Source of the DNA: a bacterium
GTDB lineage: Bacteria; Patescibacteria; CPR2; UBA1875; JAJYID01
Assembly: GCA_030647205.1 (NCBI GenBank)
Contig: JAUSJO010000002.1
Span: forward strand, 124,001-188,000
Length of the DNA: 64,000 nt
Direction of reading: 5' to 3'
Below are positions 31,363-40,795 of the stretch, piece by piece. Position numbers and translations under genes: made by a program. Within the stretch, counting starts at the first letter, position 1. Each line of letters starts with the position of its first letter. Below the pieces are notes generated by a model. It did not search any database and was not told the origin of the DNA. It saw nothing but the letters and a program-made list of their open reading frames with translations.

Positions 31363-33783
31363 TCACTTTCTTAGGGAGTCTATTGCCTTTAAAACGCCGT
31401 CTATATCTTGTTTAGACTCGGGGTCGATGATAGCTATCTTTTTTGCCACTTCGCTTGCTTTGTCTAGTTCCCTTAAATTCATCTCGAACAAAACTATTTG
31501 AAAGAGCAGATCAGTATCAGAACTTTCTGCTATATATCGATCAATCTCTCTTTCGTAATTTCTCAAAACAATCTCTCGGTAGATAGCAACTCTCTCAAGG
31601 GAAATGGCTTTACGTGACTCATCCAAGAGACATTGAGTTAGTATGTTCCGTTTGCCATCCACATTTTTTTGATTTAATGATTTTCCCAAATAAATTTTGA
31701 AGTTTTTCTCCGATTTCTCCCTATCTCCTTGTTTTAAGGCTATCTCAAAAAGATGTTTGCTTGTCTCGGGATTCTCGGGGGGGTCGAAGTTTTTAACCTT
31801 GTCTAAAACCTGATAAGCCTTATCGTACTCATTATTATTTGCATAAAAGGTGGCCAGATCATAGTATCCGGAGAGCAGTTTCGGACTTTTTTGCAAAAGT
31901 TTTTCATAGTTTTGAATGGCAATGTTATGATATTCAGCCTTTTTGTCGGAAGCCATTATGTATATTTGTCCCCAGGCGATGAGGGGATATGTTCTAAGGC
32001 TCCCGATCTTTACTAGCTGTTTTTCTTCTAAGTCAAAGAAAGCCCAAAAAAGTTTGTCGTTTTTTTGTCTTGATAGCAAATCAAATGTATCTAAAACTGC
32101 CTTATCCACTTCTTGTCCGTTCAAGACAGATAAGCTTAAAGATTTTTTATAAAGGTCTACCGCTTCTTCAAAATGCTGTTGATTAACAGCATTGATTGCT
32201 CTGTTGAAATAATACGAGGCAAGAGCCGGCTTGAAGTTGAATGACCACATAGATACAGTGATCACGTAAAATGCTGTAATGATAGCTATTATTTTCAAGG
32301 GTCCGGAGAGAAATCTGTATCGCTTGAAGTCTATCTTTTTATCGGAAAAGGCGTTTGCCACAAAAGAGGATCTCTCTTTTTTATCATAAAAGTTTACTTC
32401 CTTTGTTATAAAGACCAAAATCAGAAAAAAGAAGATGTAGGAAACTATAGTATCAAAAACGAAAAGATTCTGAATGAAATAAGCAAAAAGCAGACCGACC
32501 AAAGAGGCCATAGCAAGCGGTGGCGAACGCAGAGCCTGTTTTTTGCCGGAGGTTTCTTTTTTTATAATCTTTAAAAGAGCGAAGGTGACCGCTGCAAAAA
32601 TACCTAAGTAAGCTATGAGTCCAACTATGCCTTGGGTGACTGCAGTATCAACTACTATATTGTGAGCTTTATCGAAGTGAGCTCCGCTAAGACCTTCTCC
32701 CTCATATAGTTTTGGATCGTAGTATCTGATGTACGCCATTTTAAAGTTGTCTACCCCCCACCCTAAAATAGGTTTTTCCTTAAAAGCGTCATAAGAAAGT
32801 CTCCAAAGAGTGAAACGCCTGTTTCCTTCAGAAAGGGTAATTTTGGAGACAAACTTAAGGGGAGTGCTTTTGACCAGGCTTGAGTCTTTGTTTTGATAGG
32901 CGAAAAGAGTGAGCATTGATACGATTGCTATAAAAGAAACTGTCACAATAAACAAGCGGCTTCGGAAAAACTTTTGCTTCGTGGAAAATTTTTTATAGAC
33001 AAAAATAGTAAAGAAGACAAACATTCCTCCCAAAAGGCCTATCATACCTCCCCTTGTTCCTGTCAGCAGAAGGGTTGTTATAAGAATCCCGAAACACAAA
33101 AAATAAATGATTTTCTCCAGATTCCGGTTTGTTTTTAATGCTAAAAATAATGAGATGAATATATTGGATATCAAGTAAGAAGCAAAAAAGCTGGGATGCT
33201 GCATAGTTCCTTGGATTCTGCTCATTGTCGCTAAAATACGAAAATTATTCTCAACGATTGCGCTGAAGGAAACCGCCAGCGCAATGATTACAGAGAACTT
33301 AAATAGATTTATAAAAAATTTATTGTCAAAGACAGTAAAAATAATCGCAAAAAAGATAAAAAGATGAGACAGAGTCAAAAATCCCAGCATTCTCTGGACA
33401 TCTGAAAAAAAGCTAAAACTAGGATCGGCGCTAAACATTGTAGAAACGATAACGGAAAACATAAATGTGGCAATAAAGGAAACGATGGCTAGGCTTATCC
33501 CACGCAGTTTTTTCCATGGCTCTCTCCATCTTGGCTTAAAAAGCAGTAGCCACAACCACGGTAGTGCCATGATCTCAATAATGATCCTGAAAGCAAAAAC
33601 TTTATCCTGAGAGCCCGTTATTAAAAGACCGGAGGCAACAAGAGGCAACGCAAGGATAGATAATGTACCAATTTTCAGCAGTAAAACACAAAAATATTCT
33701 GCACCGAACATAGTGCTGTCATTGGTTTTTTTGTTAGGAAAAATCATTAAAATACTTTTCTTAAGGGATTGATTGATAGCCAT
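31363..33783 (-). CDS. O-antigen ligase/oligosaccharyltransferase-like protein with TPRs
   Basis: 806 residues from ATG 33783; the frame extends to 33972 but only by running antisense through the pilin gene. About 11-12 membrane spans with the Wzy_C-type loop (LLTGTRGGMIGLLGGMF, KPILGWGVDNFKMAY, FDKAHNIVVDTAVTQG), then a C-terminal TPR region (residues 560-800). Proteins of this family ligate or polymerise lipid-linked glycans; PglL/PilO-type members glycosylate pilins. First gene of the island and adjacent to two pilin genes, so a pilin or surface-protein target is plausible. Confidence 0.82.
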   Translation of the reverse strand: MAINQSLKKSILMIFPNKKTNDSTMFGAEYFCVLLLKIGTLSILALPLVASGLLITGSQDKVFAFRIIIEIMALPWLWLLLFKPRWREPWKKLRGISLAIVSFIATFMFSVIVSTMFSADPSFSFFSDVQRMLGFLTLSHLFIFFAIIFTVFDNKFFINLFKFSVIIALAVSFSAIVENNFRILATMSRIQGTMQHPSFFASYLISNIFISLFLALKTNRNLEKIIYFLCFGILITTLLLTGTRGGMIGLLGGMFVFFTIFVYKKFSTKQKFFRSRLFIVTVSFIAIVSMLTLFAYQNKDSSLVKSTPLKFVSKITLSEGNRRFTLWRLSYDAFKEKPILGWGVDNFKMAYIRYYDPKLYEGEGLSGAHFDKAHNIVVDTAVTQGIVGLIAYLGIFAAVTFALLKIIKKETSGKKQALRSPPLAMASLVGLLFAYFIQNLFVFDTIVSYIFFFLILVFITKEVNFYDKKERSSFVANAFSDKKIDFKRYRFLSGPLKIIAIITAFYVITVSMWSFNFKPALASYYFNRAINAVNQQHFEEAVDLYKKSLSLSVLNGQEVDKAVLDTFDLLSRQKNDKLFWAFFDLEEKQLVKIGSLRTYPLIAWGQIYIMASDKKAEYHNIAIQNYEKLLQKSPKLLSGYYDLATFYANNNEYDKAYQVLDKVKNFDPPENPETSKHLFEIALKQGDREKSEKNFKIYLGKSLNQKNVDGKRNILTQCLLDESRKAISLERVAIYREIVLRNYEREIDRYIAESSDTDLLFQIVLFEMNLRELDKASEVAKKIAIIDPESKQDIDGVLKAIDSLRK

Positions 33784-33871
33784 AATCAGATATTTATCCA
33801 CACTAAACTTACTGTTTTTACTTGCAAAGTATAACATAACTGGTTTATTATTGCATAAAGAGGGTCTTAAA

Positions 33872-34480
33872 ATGAAAAAAAGTGCATCGCAAAAAGGTTT
33901 TACGCTTATTGAACTAGTTGTTGTTATGACTGTGCTGGCGTTTTTAGCAACACTAGTAGTTGGGGCAATCATTATAGGTCAGAGACAGTCAAAAAATACA
34001 AAGTATTTAAATGATGCCAAAGATATAAAGGCTGCGCTTGAAGCCTATCGTATAAACGAACAGAGTCGTGGATTTTCGGGGAAGTATCCATATTGTGAGA
34101 CTTGTGGTGGCGGCGCGGGGGCTAACTATAGTAGGATTAACGCATATGATCTTTTAAACCCTACCTTAACAACAAAGACAGCAGGACAAGCCGCGGGGGA
34201 TTTGACGCCTTACGTGGGTTCGGACGTCACGGGTCCGGCTGATAGGATATGTTATAGTTCATATGGCACGAGTCCATATGGAGGGGATTACTGGTTTTGG
34301 ATTATAACCGAAGAAGAGGCGAAGGATCATGTGTGCCGTTGTCCATCGCCTAATCCGGGTTCCTTAAAGTGTGGTTATTATACTGCTGCCGAAGGCAGTA
34401 AGATACACTGTCCTAAAGCAGTTGCTGACGATCCACAAAAGAGTATAGATAACGGTTGTTTCAAAGAAAAAAGCTTTTAA
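33872..34480 (+). CDS. Type IV pilin (candidate 2)
   Basis: 202 residues from ATG 33872 (AAGAGGG upstream). Prepilin motif QKG|FTLIELVVVMTVLAFLATLVVGA. The body is longer than the first pilin and Cys-rich (PYCETCGGG, HVCRCPSPN, SLKCGYY, KIHCPKAV), enough for several disulfides. Divergent from the ligase gene; 36 bases before pilD. Confidence 0.9.
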   Translation: MKKSASQKGFTLIELVVVMTVLAFLATLVVGAIIIGQRQSKNTKYLNDAKDIKAALEAYRINEQSRGFSGKYPYCETCGGGAGANYSRINAYDLLNPTLTTKTAGQAAGDLTPYVGSDVTGPADRICYSSYGTSPYGGDYWFWIITEEEAKDHVCRCPSPNPGSLKCGYYTAAEGSKIHCPKAVADDPQKSIDNGCFKEKSF

Positions 34481-34516
34481 ATATTGTTTAATTACGTTTT
34501 AGTATAAAGTGAACTT

Positions 34517-35317
34517 ATGTTATATGTAATTTTATTCTCACTGTTTTTTCTTGGCCTTATCGTTGGTAGTTTTTTAAATGTGGTTGTTTATCGGCTAGAA
34601 GATAAAAAAAGGAAGAATATAAGAGGCCGTTCTTTTTGCCCTCACTGCAGGGAGAAAATTAAAGCCTATGATTTGGTCCCTGTTTTATCCTGGATTATAT
34701 TAAAAGGAAAATGCCGAAGCTGCAAAAAGGAGATTTCTGTCCAATATCCTTTGGTAGAGCTTGCTACCGGCTTGGTTTTTGCTGTCCTTGGCTATATTTT
34801 TCTCCAGGGATTGACTTTTTCAATAGCGAGTTTAGTAAATTTGGTTTTTTGGTTCTTTTTTACTGGATGCGTCATAACGGTCTTTGTTTATGACTTAAAG
34901 CACCAAATCATACCTGATGAGATCATTTACACTGCCTTGGTCGTAGCGTTAGTATTTGTTGGCTTAAATACCGGACTCACCGACAACTTCGAATATTTAA
35001 CAGAACATCTTCTTGCCGGTTTTCTCGCCGGTGGGTTTTTCTACTCTTTGGCAGCTGTTTCAAAAGGTAAATGGATGGGCGGTGGAGATATTAAACTGGT
35101 GGCATTTATGGGGCTGGTGCTTGGCTGGAAGGGGGCGATCATCGCACTTTATACAGCGTTTATTCTAGGAGCACTTATAGGATCTTTCTTTTTACTGACT
35201 GGCAGGAAAAAGATGGGTTCAAAAATACCCTTTGGGCCGTTTCTGGTGATTGGAACATTTATAGGACTTCTTTTTGGTGAACAAATCGTTAACTTTTATG
35301 TTAGTATGTTTATGTAA
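34517..35317 (+). CDS. pilD: Prepilin peptidase PilD
   Basis: 266 residues, about seven to eight spans. N-terminal GLIVGSFLNVVVYRLE, a zinc-type CPHC and CRSC pair in the first loop, and the two catalytic aspartates in FVYDLKHQIIPDE and GGGDIKLVAFMG. It cleaves and N-methylates the pilins of this locus. No ribosome site, and TATAAA lies about 12 bases upstream of the ATG, so the mRNA may be leaderless. Confidence 0.95.
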   Translation: MLYVILFSLFFLGLIVGSFLNVVVYRLEDKKRKNIRGRSFCPHCREKIKAYDLVPVLSWIILKGKCRSCKKEISVQYPLVELATGLVFAVLGYIFLQGLTFSIASLVNLVFWFFFTGCVITVFVYDLKHQIIPDEIIYTALVVALVFVGLNTGLTDNFEYLTEHLLAGFLAGGFFYSLAAVSKGKWMGGGDIKLVAFMGLVLGWKGAIIALYTAFILGALIGSFFLLTGRKKMGSKIPFGPFLVIGTFIGLLFGEQIVNFYVSMFM

Positions 35318-35337
35318 CTTTTTAAAAGAGGGTGAAA

Positions 35338-35820
35338 ATGGTTGATTTAAAAGGTAAAAAAGGCTTTACACTCATCGAAATAGTTGTAGTTATGACGATT
35401 ATCGCTGTTCTTGCAGCGCTTGTTGTCGGGGCTATTATGATCTCCAAAAGAATGGCTACCGAAACTGCAAATAGACAGAACGCCCGGACAATTCGCACCT
35501 GTCTTGAGGCATACTCCGCTAAATATAAAAAATTTTGCGGTGGTGGCATAGATCCCGGTGGGTTTCGTCTATTGTGCAATCAGACGTACAGCTTTAAAGG
35601 AGCGGTATATGCTTTGTCTGATCCTAATAATCAAATACAGTGCTCATTGGGTAGCGGAGCTACGAATATCACCGATAATTCAGGAGACCCATCATTTTGG
35701 ACATGGCCAAATGGCGGAGGGAGTATTATAGCAACCGAGCAGAGCTATATAATCAAAACCAGTAATGCCGCTGGGGATGCTCAGCCCGGAGGGGTGATAG
35801 ATACCGCTACATATCCTTAG
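35338..35820 (+). CDS. Type IV pilin (candidate 3)
   Basis: 160 residues from ATG 35338 (GTG at 35332 is possible). Prepilin motif KKG|FTLIEIVVVMTIIAVLAALVVGA, close to pilin 1. Cys residues occur at RTCLEAY, FCGGG, LLCNQ and QCSLG. The three pilin-like genes share their N-terminal coding sequence, indicating duplication. Confidence 0.9.
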   Translation: MVDLKGKKGFTLIEIVVVMTIIAVLAALVVGAIMISKRMATETANRQNARTIRTCLEAYSAKYKKFCGGGIDPGGFRLLCNQTYSFKGAVYALSDPNNQIQCSLGSGATNITDNSGDPSFWTWPNGGGSIIATEQSYIIKTSNAAGDAQPGGVIDTATYP

Positions 35821-35920
35821 CCGTACAAGTTTAGTGGATAAAAACAAGATATTTATGCTACTATAGATATAAGTGAATTTATGATAGCCATGAGTTAGAA
35901 ACTATAAAGGAAGTATTGTT

Positions 35921-36661
35921 ATGTGGAGGGTTCCAAAAAGTAAAAAAAAGCTTGTCTCAAAAAGCAACGGGGGATATACGCTGGTGGAGATGATAGTGAT
36001 TATGGCGATATTATCTGTAATTATGATTCTATCTTTTGGCGCATACGGTAGTTCAAGGAAAGGGCAGTATGTCCAGAATATAACCACTCTTACACAACTC
36101 GGTAGCAGAGAAGTGTTTTCGGATGTTATTTCTACAAAAAAAATAGATGGCAATGGAGGCAACTGCGCTAACAGGGCTCCTCAACTGAAGGCGTTACGCG
36201 TCAAGCTTGGAGAGTCTTTTAACCCTCTTGATAAAGTATCTCTTTGCATAGGTAGTGCGGGCATACTTACAACAAGCGCTCCAGAGGCCCTGGACGGATC
36301 GATGACATATAATGAAAAAGTAGTGGCCAAGTTTAGCGGAACGGTTAACGGTACTACTATAAGCGATGCGCAGCAAGGTTCTGTATATTTGGTTTTTACA
36401 AGTCCATTTGGCCAATACCATGCTTTTTATGATGATGCGGGGACTGATCCTGACTTTCTCTTATATCTTGGTATCCCCGATACGGGGATGGGCCTAACAC
36501 CACAATGGCAAAACGTAGACAATAGAAACTTTGTCTATCTCCCGGTTAATACTGACAAAGAGGTACAGACAGACATGACCATTAAAATAAGCCTGGCAAG
36601 TAACGGCGGTATTACAAATGATATCATAGTAAGTAGTGTTGGTAATGCGAAAGTAAAATAA
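35921..36661 (+). CDS. Pseudopilin-like protein
   Basis: 246 residues; prepilin motif NGG|YTLVEMIVIMAILSVIMILSFGA, with Tyr at mature position 1 and Glu5. The body is beta-rich and of unknown family. AAGGAAG precedes the ATG. First of four close genes (35921-39416) that look like a minor-pilin set. Confidence 0.85.
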   Translation: MWRVPKSKKKLVSKSNGGYTLVEMIVIMAILSVIMILSFGAYGSSRKGQYVQNITTLTQLGSREVFSDVISTKKIDGNGGNCANRAPQLKALRVKLGESFNPLDKVSLCIGSAGILTTSAPEALDGSMTYNEKVVAKFSGTVNGTTISDAQQGSVYLVFTSPFGQYHAFYDDAGTDPDFLLYLGIPDTGMGLTPQWQNVDNRNFVYLPVNTDKEVQTDMTIKISLASNGGITNDIIVSSVGNAKVK

Positions 36662-36664
36662 AAT

Positions 36665-37210
36665 ATGAAATCATTTTTGCAAAACATAAAAAGTAAAGGA
36701 GGGCAAAGCTTGGTCGAAGTGGTAGTCGCCATGGGTATTATCGGCATTTCTATGGCTGCCATGATGAACTTAGTGGCTGCCTCTGGTAAGGTGATTTATC
36801 AGTCAGAGGATAGCACGAAGGCCAGTGTTTTGGCTACTGAAGCTATAGAGATCGTTCGCAACAACAGTGTTAGTGGTTGCGGATTAAGCCCGGACCCTGC
36901 TAATGCGGCAGGAGGAGTCGTCTTTTTTGTGAAATCAGATACAGTAGACAACTCAAGTCCCTATAACAACGACCAGTCATTGGTACCTACCGGTTCAGGC
37001 AATGGCGATAAAATAGATAATTTTAGCGGTTTTTCAAGACAAATATTGGTATGGCAAATGAAACCCGGCTCATTCAATGGCTATGATTTCAATAAATTTT
37101 CCGCTGCTCCGTTGAGTCTGGATCTTACCAAATATTATTTTGTTGAAGTTACAATCCGAAAGAATGGTACAGAGGCCTTAAAAAGTAGTTCAATAATCTA
37201 TAAAAGATGA
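36665..37210 (+). CDS. Minor pilin, PilV-like
   Basis: 181 residues; prepilin motif KGG|QSLVEVVVAMGIIGISMAAMMNL and the following KASVLATEAIEIVRN resemble PilV/PulI-type minor pilins. Starts three bases after the previous gene and overlaps the next by four. Confidence 0.85.
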   Translation: MKSFLQNIKSKGGQSLVEVVVAMGIIGISMAAMMNLVAASGKVIYQSEDSTKASVLATEAIEIVRNNSVSGCGLSPDPANAAGGVVFFVKSDTVDNSSPYNNDQSLVPTGSGNGDKIDNFSGFSRQILVWQMKPGSFNGYDFNKFSAAPLSLDLTKYYFVEVTIRKNGTEALKSSSIIYKR

Positions 37211-37824
37211 TATTCAAAAATATTCAAAAAGACAACTCGGGTATGACGCTTATCGAACTGATTGTGAGTATGGCCATATTTTCTATTGTTATGACGCTAA
37301 CGGTAGGATTTTTCTTAAGGCTACAGGTGCTTCAGGGAACTTACAGAGCAAGTGCTGAGATACAGCAAGAAGGGAAAATAGCTTCGGAGGCTCTTGTCAG
37401 GCTTGTGGGGGCTGCCGATGAAGTGACCATATATGACGGCGACGGCGACGGTGATATCTGTTCGCCATCTTCATCGTTTACTACTGCAAACTTGGGATAT
37501 TCGGCGGATAATTATTTGAAAGTAAAGACCAACCTTGGTAGTTTCATCTTTGCTTGCAATAAAGAAAAAAATTATACGAAACTAAAATCCGGACTATTTA
37601 TATCTCAAGTATCTTCGTTTCCACCAACACCGGCAGCAGGTGACCAATATTTTGACTTGGTTTCCGAACAGGCAGGGGTCAAAAGTTTCAAAGTACGGAA
37701 GATGCAAACCTATCCGGAGTCTTTGCAATATGATATGGAAGTTGCTAAGGTAGATAAGGATGGTAACTTTTTGGGGCAGACAGGGGACTCACTGCATTTT
37801 AGAGGTTACTTAACGCTTAAATAG
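37207..37824 (+). CDS. Minor pilin, PilW/PulJ-like
   Basis: 205 residues; prepilin motif NSG|MTLIELIVSMAIFSIVMTLTVGF, then QQEGKIASEALVRLVGAAD, typical of PilW/GspJ proteins. An Asp/Gly-rich stretch (YDGDGDGDI) could bind calcium. ATGA overlap with the previous gene. Confidence 0.86.
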   Translation: MIFKNIQKDNSGMTLIELIVSMAIFSIVMTLTVGFFLRLQVLQGTYRASAEIQQEGKIASEALVRLVGAADEVTIYDGDGDGDICSPSSSFTTANLGYSADNYLKVKTNLGSFIFACNKEKNYTKLKSGLFISQVSSFPPTPAAGDQYFDLVSEQAGVKSFKVRKMQTYPESLQYDMEVAKVDKDGNFLGQTGDSLHFRGYLTLK

Positions 37825-37832
37825 ATTTGATT

Positions 37833-39416
37833 ATGAAAGTAAAAATGATTTTAAAAAATGATAAGGGAACCGCCATTTTATGGACAATGATGCTTGTTTT
37901 TCTTTTCTTTATGGTTACTAGCAGCATGGTAGTAGTTTCATTATCAACTATTAGGCAGTCAAGTGAGATAAATGCATCAATAGATGCATATTTAGCGGCT
38001 GAGTCTGGCCTTGATATTGTACAGGAGAAGATAGACAGCTCGACGGCTAGTACAAGTGGACATTTCGGAGTAAACCCAAACGACGAAACAAACTATCAGA
38101 CCCTCAAAACACCCGGTTATAGTTATAATATTGTCAAAAAAGGAGAGCTGTTTAACGGAGTGCCATGTCCCGCTCCATATAGTTATTGCTATACAGTAGA
38201 GGGACAGGTTGGAAGCATTTCGAGGGAATATGTCGGTATGTGGAAGGAGAAGTCCTCTTCAAGAAAAGCGGGCCTAGACCTGTCAAAAGATGCCGGTGCC
38301 TCTATTGCTCTGGGTACACAGACAGTGCCTTTCTCGTGGGAATACCTTTATATCAAAAAGAATGCAATAGCCTCTAACCCCTTCTTTTCAACAGACAGTG
38401 GGGGAACCCAAAATGAGTCAATATATAATAACGAGGCAAGCAAGATAAACTACTTTAAAGTAAGCGGTAACATTAACTTTAACAACCCTGCACTGCATAG
38501 AAGCAAGGGTACCTATACGTTTGGGCTTACTGATGATAATTCTTTTCTTAGGGTATGGGTGAATAACTATAGTAGGTGTAATAGTAATCCATATTCCGGT
38601 ACCGATAATGCATCGATAGCTTTTGGAATACCCGCAACTGCAGGTGATAGCGCAGCTCCATCTAGTTACGCCCCTGTGCATTGTATCTATCTAAATAAAA
38701 ATAACCACACGCAACAAGTAAACAACTTTAAGTTTGAAATAATATATGAAGGACATGATGCCCCAAACAAATCCAAATATATATTAAAAATAAAAGACGC
38801 TGTTACCGGCGAATGCATAGGGAGTGATATTAGAGATGATTTCCAGGATACTCTTACTCTCGCGACACTAAAGATGTTTTTCCATCACCCTTCCGGTATT
38901 GATTTTGGCAGATCTATTGATGCAGACGGTAATCCTTATTATGAGCAAGAAAACGATAGTAATACATCCGGCCTTATTGACTATAAGAACATATATTTTG
39001 AATATGATGTAAAGGAAGCGACATCGATTATGGTCCCGAACCTGGCTCTTACATATAGCGGCGCTTTTTGGAACGGCTACTCCGACTATCAGGATCGTCA
39101 ACTGACAGCATCTTTTGTTCTTGACAATACAGGTGCCGGTACCGGGTATAACGCAAAAGTGACCGATGCCTCGTTACATTCGGGAGTATATATCACAACA
39201 CCCATGCCTTATTCACTTGGCACTGCCGGAACTATTGCCCCGGGATATCATCAAGCATTCAACATGAAATTTCGAATTCCGTCGGGGACAACTACCTTTA
39301 AGGGCACTCTATATGTAAGCGTTGAGGACTCAGATGGTACGGTTCATGACTACAGTCTTCCTTTTGAACCCACTTTTACTGCTAGCGGTGGTGGAGGAGG
39401 AGGTCCTCAACCATAA
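37833..39416 (+). CDS. Minor pilin, PilX-like with large adhesin-type body
   Basis: 527 residues from ATG 37833 (TTG at 37827 is less likely). N-terminus DKGTAILWTMMLVFLFFMV and SEINASIDAYLAAESGLDI is the PilX/GspK-type helix, without a canonical Glu5. The remaining 450 residues are beta-rich, include a mid part resembling a GLUG/lectin-like fold, and end in GGGGGGPQP. PilX-type proteins sit at the pilus tip; the large body may be an adhesin. Confidence 0.8.
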   Translation: MKVKMILKNDKGTAILWTMMLVFLFFMVTSSMVVVSLSTIRQSSEINASIDAYLAAESGLDIVQEKIDSSTASTSGHFGVNPNDETNYQTLKTPGYSYNIVKKGELFNGVPCPAPYSYCYTVEGQVGSISREYVGMWKEKSSSRKAGLDLSKDAGASIALGTQTVPFSWEYLYIKKNAIASNPFFSTDSGGTQNESIYNNEASKINYFKVSGNINFNNPALHRSKGTYTFGLTDDNSFLRVWVNNYSRCNSNPYSGTDNASIAFGIPATAGDSAAPSSYAPVHCIYLNKNNHTQQVNNFKFEIIYEGHDAPNKSKYILKIKDAVTGECIGSDIRDDFQDTLTLATLKMFFHHPSGIDFGRSIDADGNPYYEQENDSNTSGLIDYKNIYFEYDVKEATSIMVPNLALTYSGAFWNGYSDYQDRQLTASFVLDNTGAGTGYNAKVTDASLHSGVYITTPMPYSLGTAGTIAPGYHQAFNMKFRIPSGTTTFKGTLYVSVEDSDGTVHDYSLPFEPTFTASGGGGGGPQP

Positions 39417-39457
39417 GATTATTGGTATTGGGTTTTATCCTCGAGTTTCTTTTTGGG

Positions 39458-40417
39458 CTAACTTTTTTTGTGGAAGTTTTTATGTATTTCGCGTAGGCGG
39501 GTGTCCGTTACATGGGTGTAGATCTGGGTTGTCGTTATTGATGAGTGTCCGAGCATTGCCTGAACACTTCGGATGTCAGCACCATTAATGAGTAAATCTG
39601 TGGCGAAGGAGTGGCGGAGCATGTGCGGCGTCACTTTTTTTGTTATCCCAACCAGTTTTGCATATTTTGAGACCAGGCGTTGGATGCTTCTCGGTGTGAG
39701 GCGCATGTACTCGCCGTCATCAAGCCCGTCTTTTATCCCTGAAAAATGTATAAATAGTGGTTTGGCATTATCGTCTCTTTTTGAAAGGTAGGTTTTGATC
39801 TTTTTTGAAGCACTATCTGATAGGAAAACTACACGGTCTTTTCCACCTTTCCCTCTGACATTGAACTCGCCCCTTTCCAGGTTGATTTGATCGCGATTTA
39901 GACCCGTGAGCTCGCTTATTCTTAAGCCCGTAGAAAAAAGAGTTTCAAGAATTGCGCTGTCACGCAAAGTAATGGTTTCTTTCTTGGATGGATGTTTTTC
40001 GGGCGCTTGCAGCAGATCGTCTACTTCGGATATCTCCAAGAATTCGATCTTCTTTCTTTCCATATTGCCGAGCTCGACTTTTTCAGCAGATAAGGACTTA
40101 ATGTCGCGTTTGGCGAGGTATTTTAAGAATGCCCGGAGAGCTATAATGTGGTAGTTCTGGGTGATTTTCGCCAGATTTCCCCCGAGTTCTGTATTCAACC
40201 GGTTCAGATAAAGGCGGTATTTGCGGACTAGTTCGGCATTGATCTGCTCAGGTCGTATCTCACGGCTTCGGCCATCTTCGGCAAACTCCAAAAAACGTCT
40301 GAGATAGTGGTCATAGTTTCTGATTGTTAGCTCAGAATGGTTTTTCTCTATTTCACAGTATTCAAGAAAGTCGTTTACAAGATCATTAACGCTAGCCATG
40401 TCTATATTGTACGACAC
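39458..40417 (-). CDS. xerD: Tyrosine recombinase XerC/XerD
   Basis: 319 residues with an N-terminal SAM-like core-binding domain (1-105) and a catalytic domain holding Arg166 (TGLRISEL), Lys190, His265 and Arg268 (HMLRHSFATDLL), His291 (LGHSSITTTQ) and Tyr300. It would resolve chromosome dimers with FtsK. The start is GTG with AAGGGA upstream; that ribosome site lies inside a GTCATTC repeat. XerC and XerD cannot be separated by eye. No dif site was recognised. Confidence 0.92.
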   Translation of the reverse strand: MSYNIDMASVNDLVNDFLEYCEIEKNHSELTIRNYDHYLRRFLEFAEDGRSREIRPEQINAELVRKYRLYLNRLNTELGGNLAKITQNYHIIALRAFLKYLAKRDIKSLSAEKVELGNMERKKIEFLEISEVDDLLQAPEKHPSKKETITLRDSAILETLFSTGLRISELTGLNRDQINLERGEFNVRGKGGKDRVVFLSDSASKKIKTYLSKRDDNAKPLFIHFSGIKDGLDDGEYMRLTPRSIQRLVSKYAKLVGITKKVTPHMLRHSFATDLLINGADIRSVQAMLGHSSITTTQIYTHVTDTRLREIHKNFHKKS

Positions 40418-40428
40418 TTTTCTTCCCT

Positions 40429-40456
40429 TGTCATTCCGAGCGTAGCGGAGGAATCC
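40429..40456 (+). repeat. GTCATTC-family repeat
   Basis: TGTCATTCCGAGCG... ending GAGGAATCC; internal stem CGAGCGTAGCGGAG-type. One of two members in tandem, upstream of structured element copy 2 and overlapping the leader of the xerD-like gene. Confidence 0.7.
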
Positions 40457-40467
40457 CTTCCCCCGTA

Positions 40468-40495
40468 TGTCATTCCCGCAGAGACGGGAATCTAG
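40468..40495 (+). repeat. GTCATTC-family repeat
   Basis: 28 bases, nearly identical to the ends of GIY-YIG cassette 1 (TGTCATTCCCGC...GCGGGAATCTAG form, here with AGAGACGGGAATCTAG), as a solitary copy without a nuclease gene. Confidence 0.75.
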
Positions 40496-40499
40496 TCTT

Positions 40500-40712
40500 T
40501 CTTTAAATAGTATCCACTTTTTTAGAAAAAGTGGAGTAAAAATTGCGGCTTAGACGGTCTCTCAAAGTATCGTCTGGTTTGCTCTCTCATCTTTAAAAAA
40601 ATTAACTCGCTTCTCTCAAACAAAATTCTTTTTAAAGGTTCGTTTACTCCCAGACTTTCTTTTCGAGCCGATAGCCGCAAGCGAGCTCCCTTTGAAAAAA
40701 TCATGCCGGATT
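40500..40712 (+). repeat. Dispersed structured element, copy 2
   Basis: Hairpin CCACTTTTT/AAAAAGTGG (40514-40534); outer pair GCGGCT (40545-40550) with AGCCGC (40673-40678); middle pair GTCTGG with CCAGAC; inner pair CTTTAAAAA with TTTTTAAAG; 3' end TTTGAAAAAATCATGCCGG. An apparent 69-codon minus-strand ORF over it is not kept in the other copies. Fills most of the xerD-comEC gap. Confidence 0.85.
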
Positions 40713-40795
40713 TCATTGCTAGCTTTTGCAATATTGGTTATAGCTATAATTCCAACAACTTGAACATTTTGGACGATTCCCTCATACTTGTTTAT

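Noticed and set aside
33784..33972. N-terminal extension of the ligase
   Set aside because: The extension is antisense to the pilin signal region, and similar antisense frames (IAPTTS..) occur opposite every pilin gene here.
40522..40731. 69-codon minus-strand ORF between the xerD-like gene and comEC
   Set aside because: It lies within the dispersed structured element; the matching frames in the other copies are stopped early or lack the start.
40703..40795. N-terminal extension of ComEC from ATG 40703
   Set aside because: That ATG is part of the repeat (ATCATGCCGG) and the added residues are not membrane-like; ATG 40796 begins the first span.
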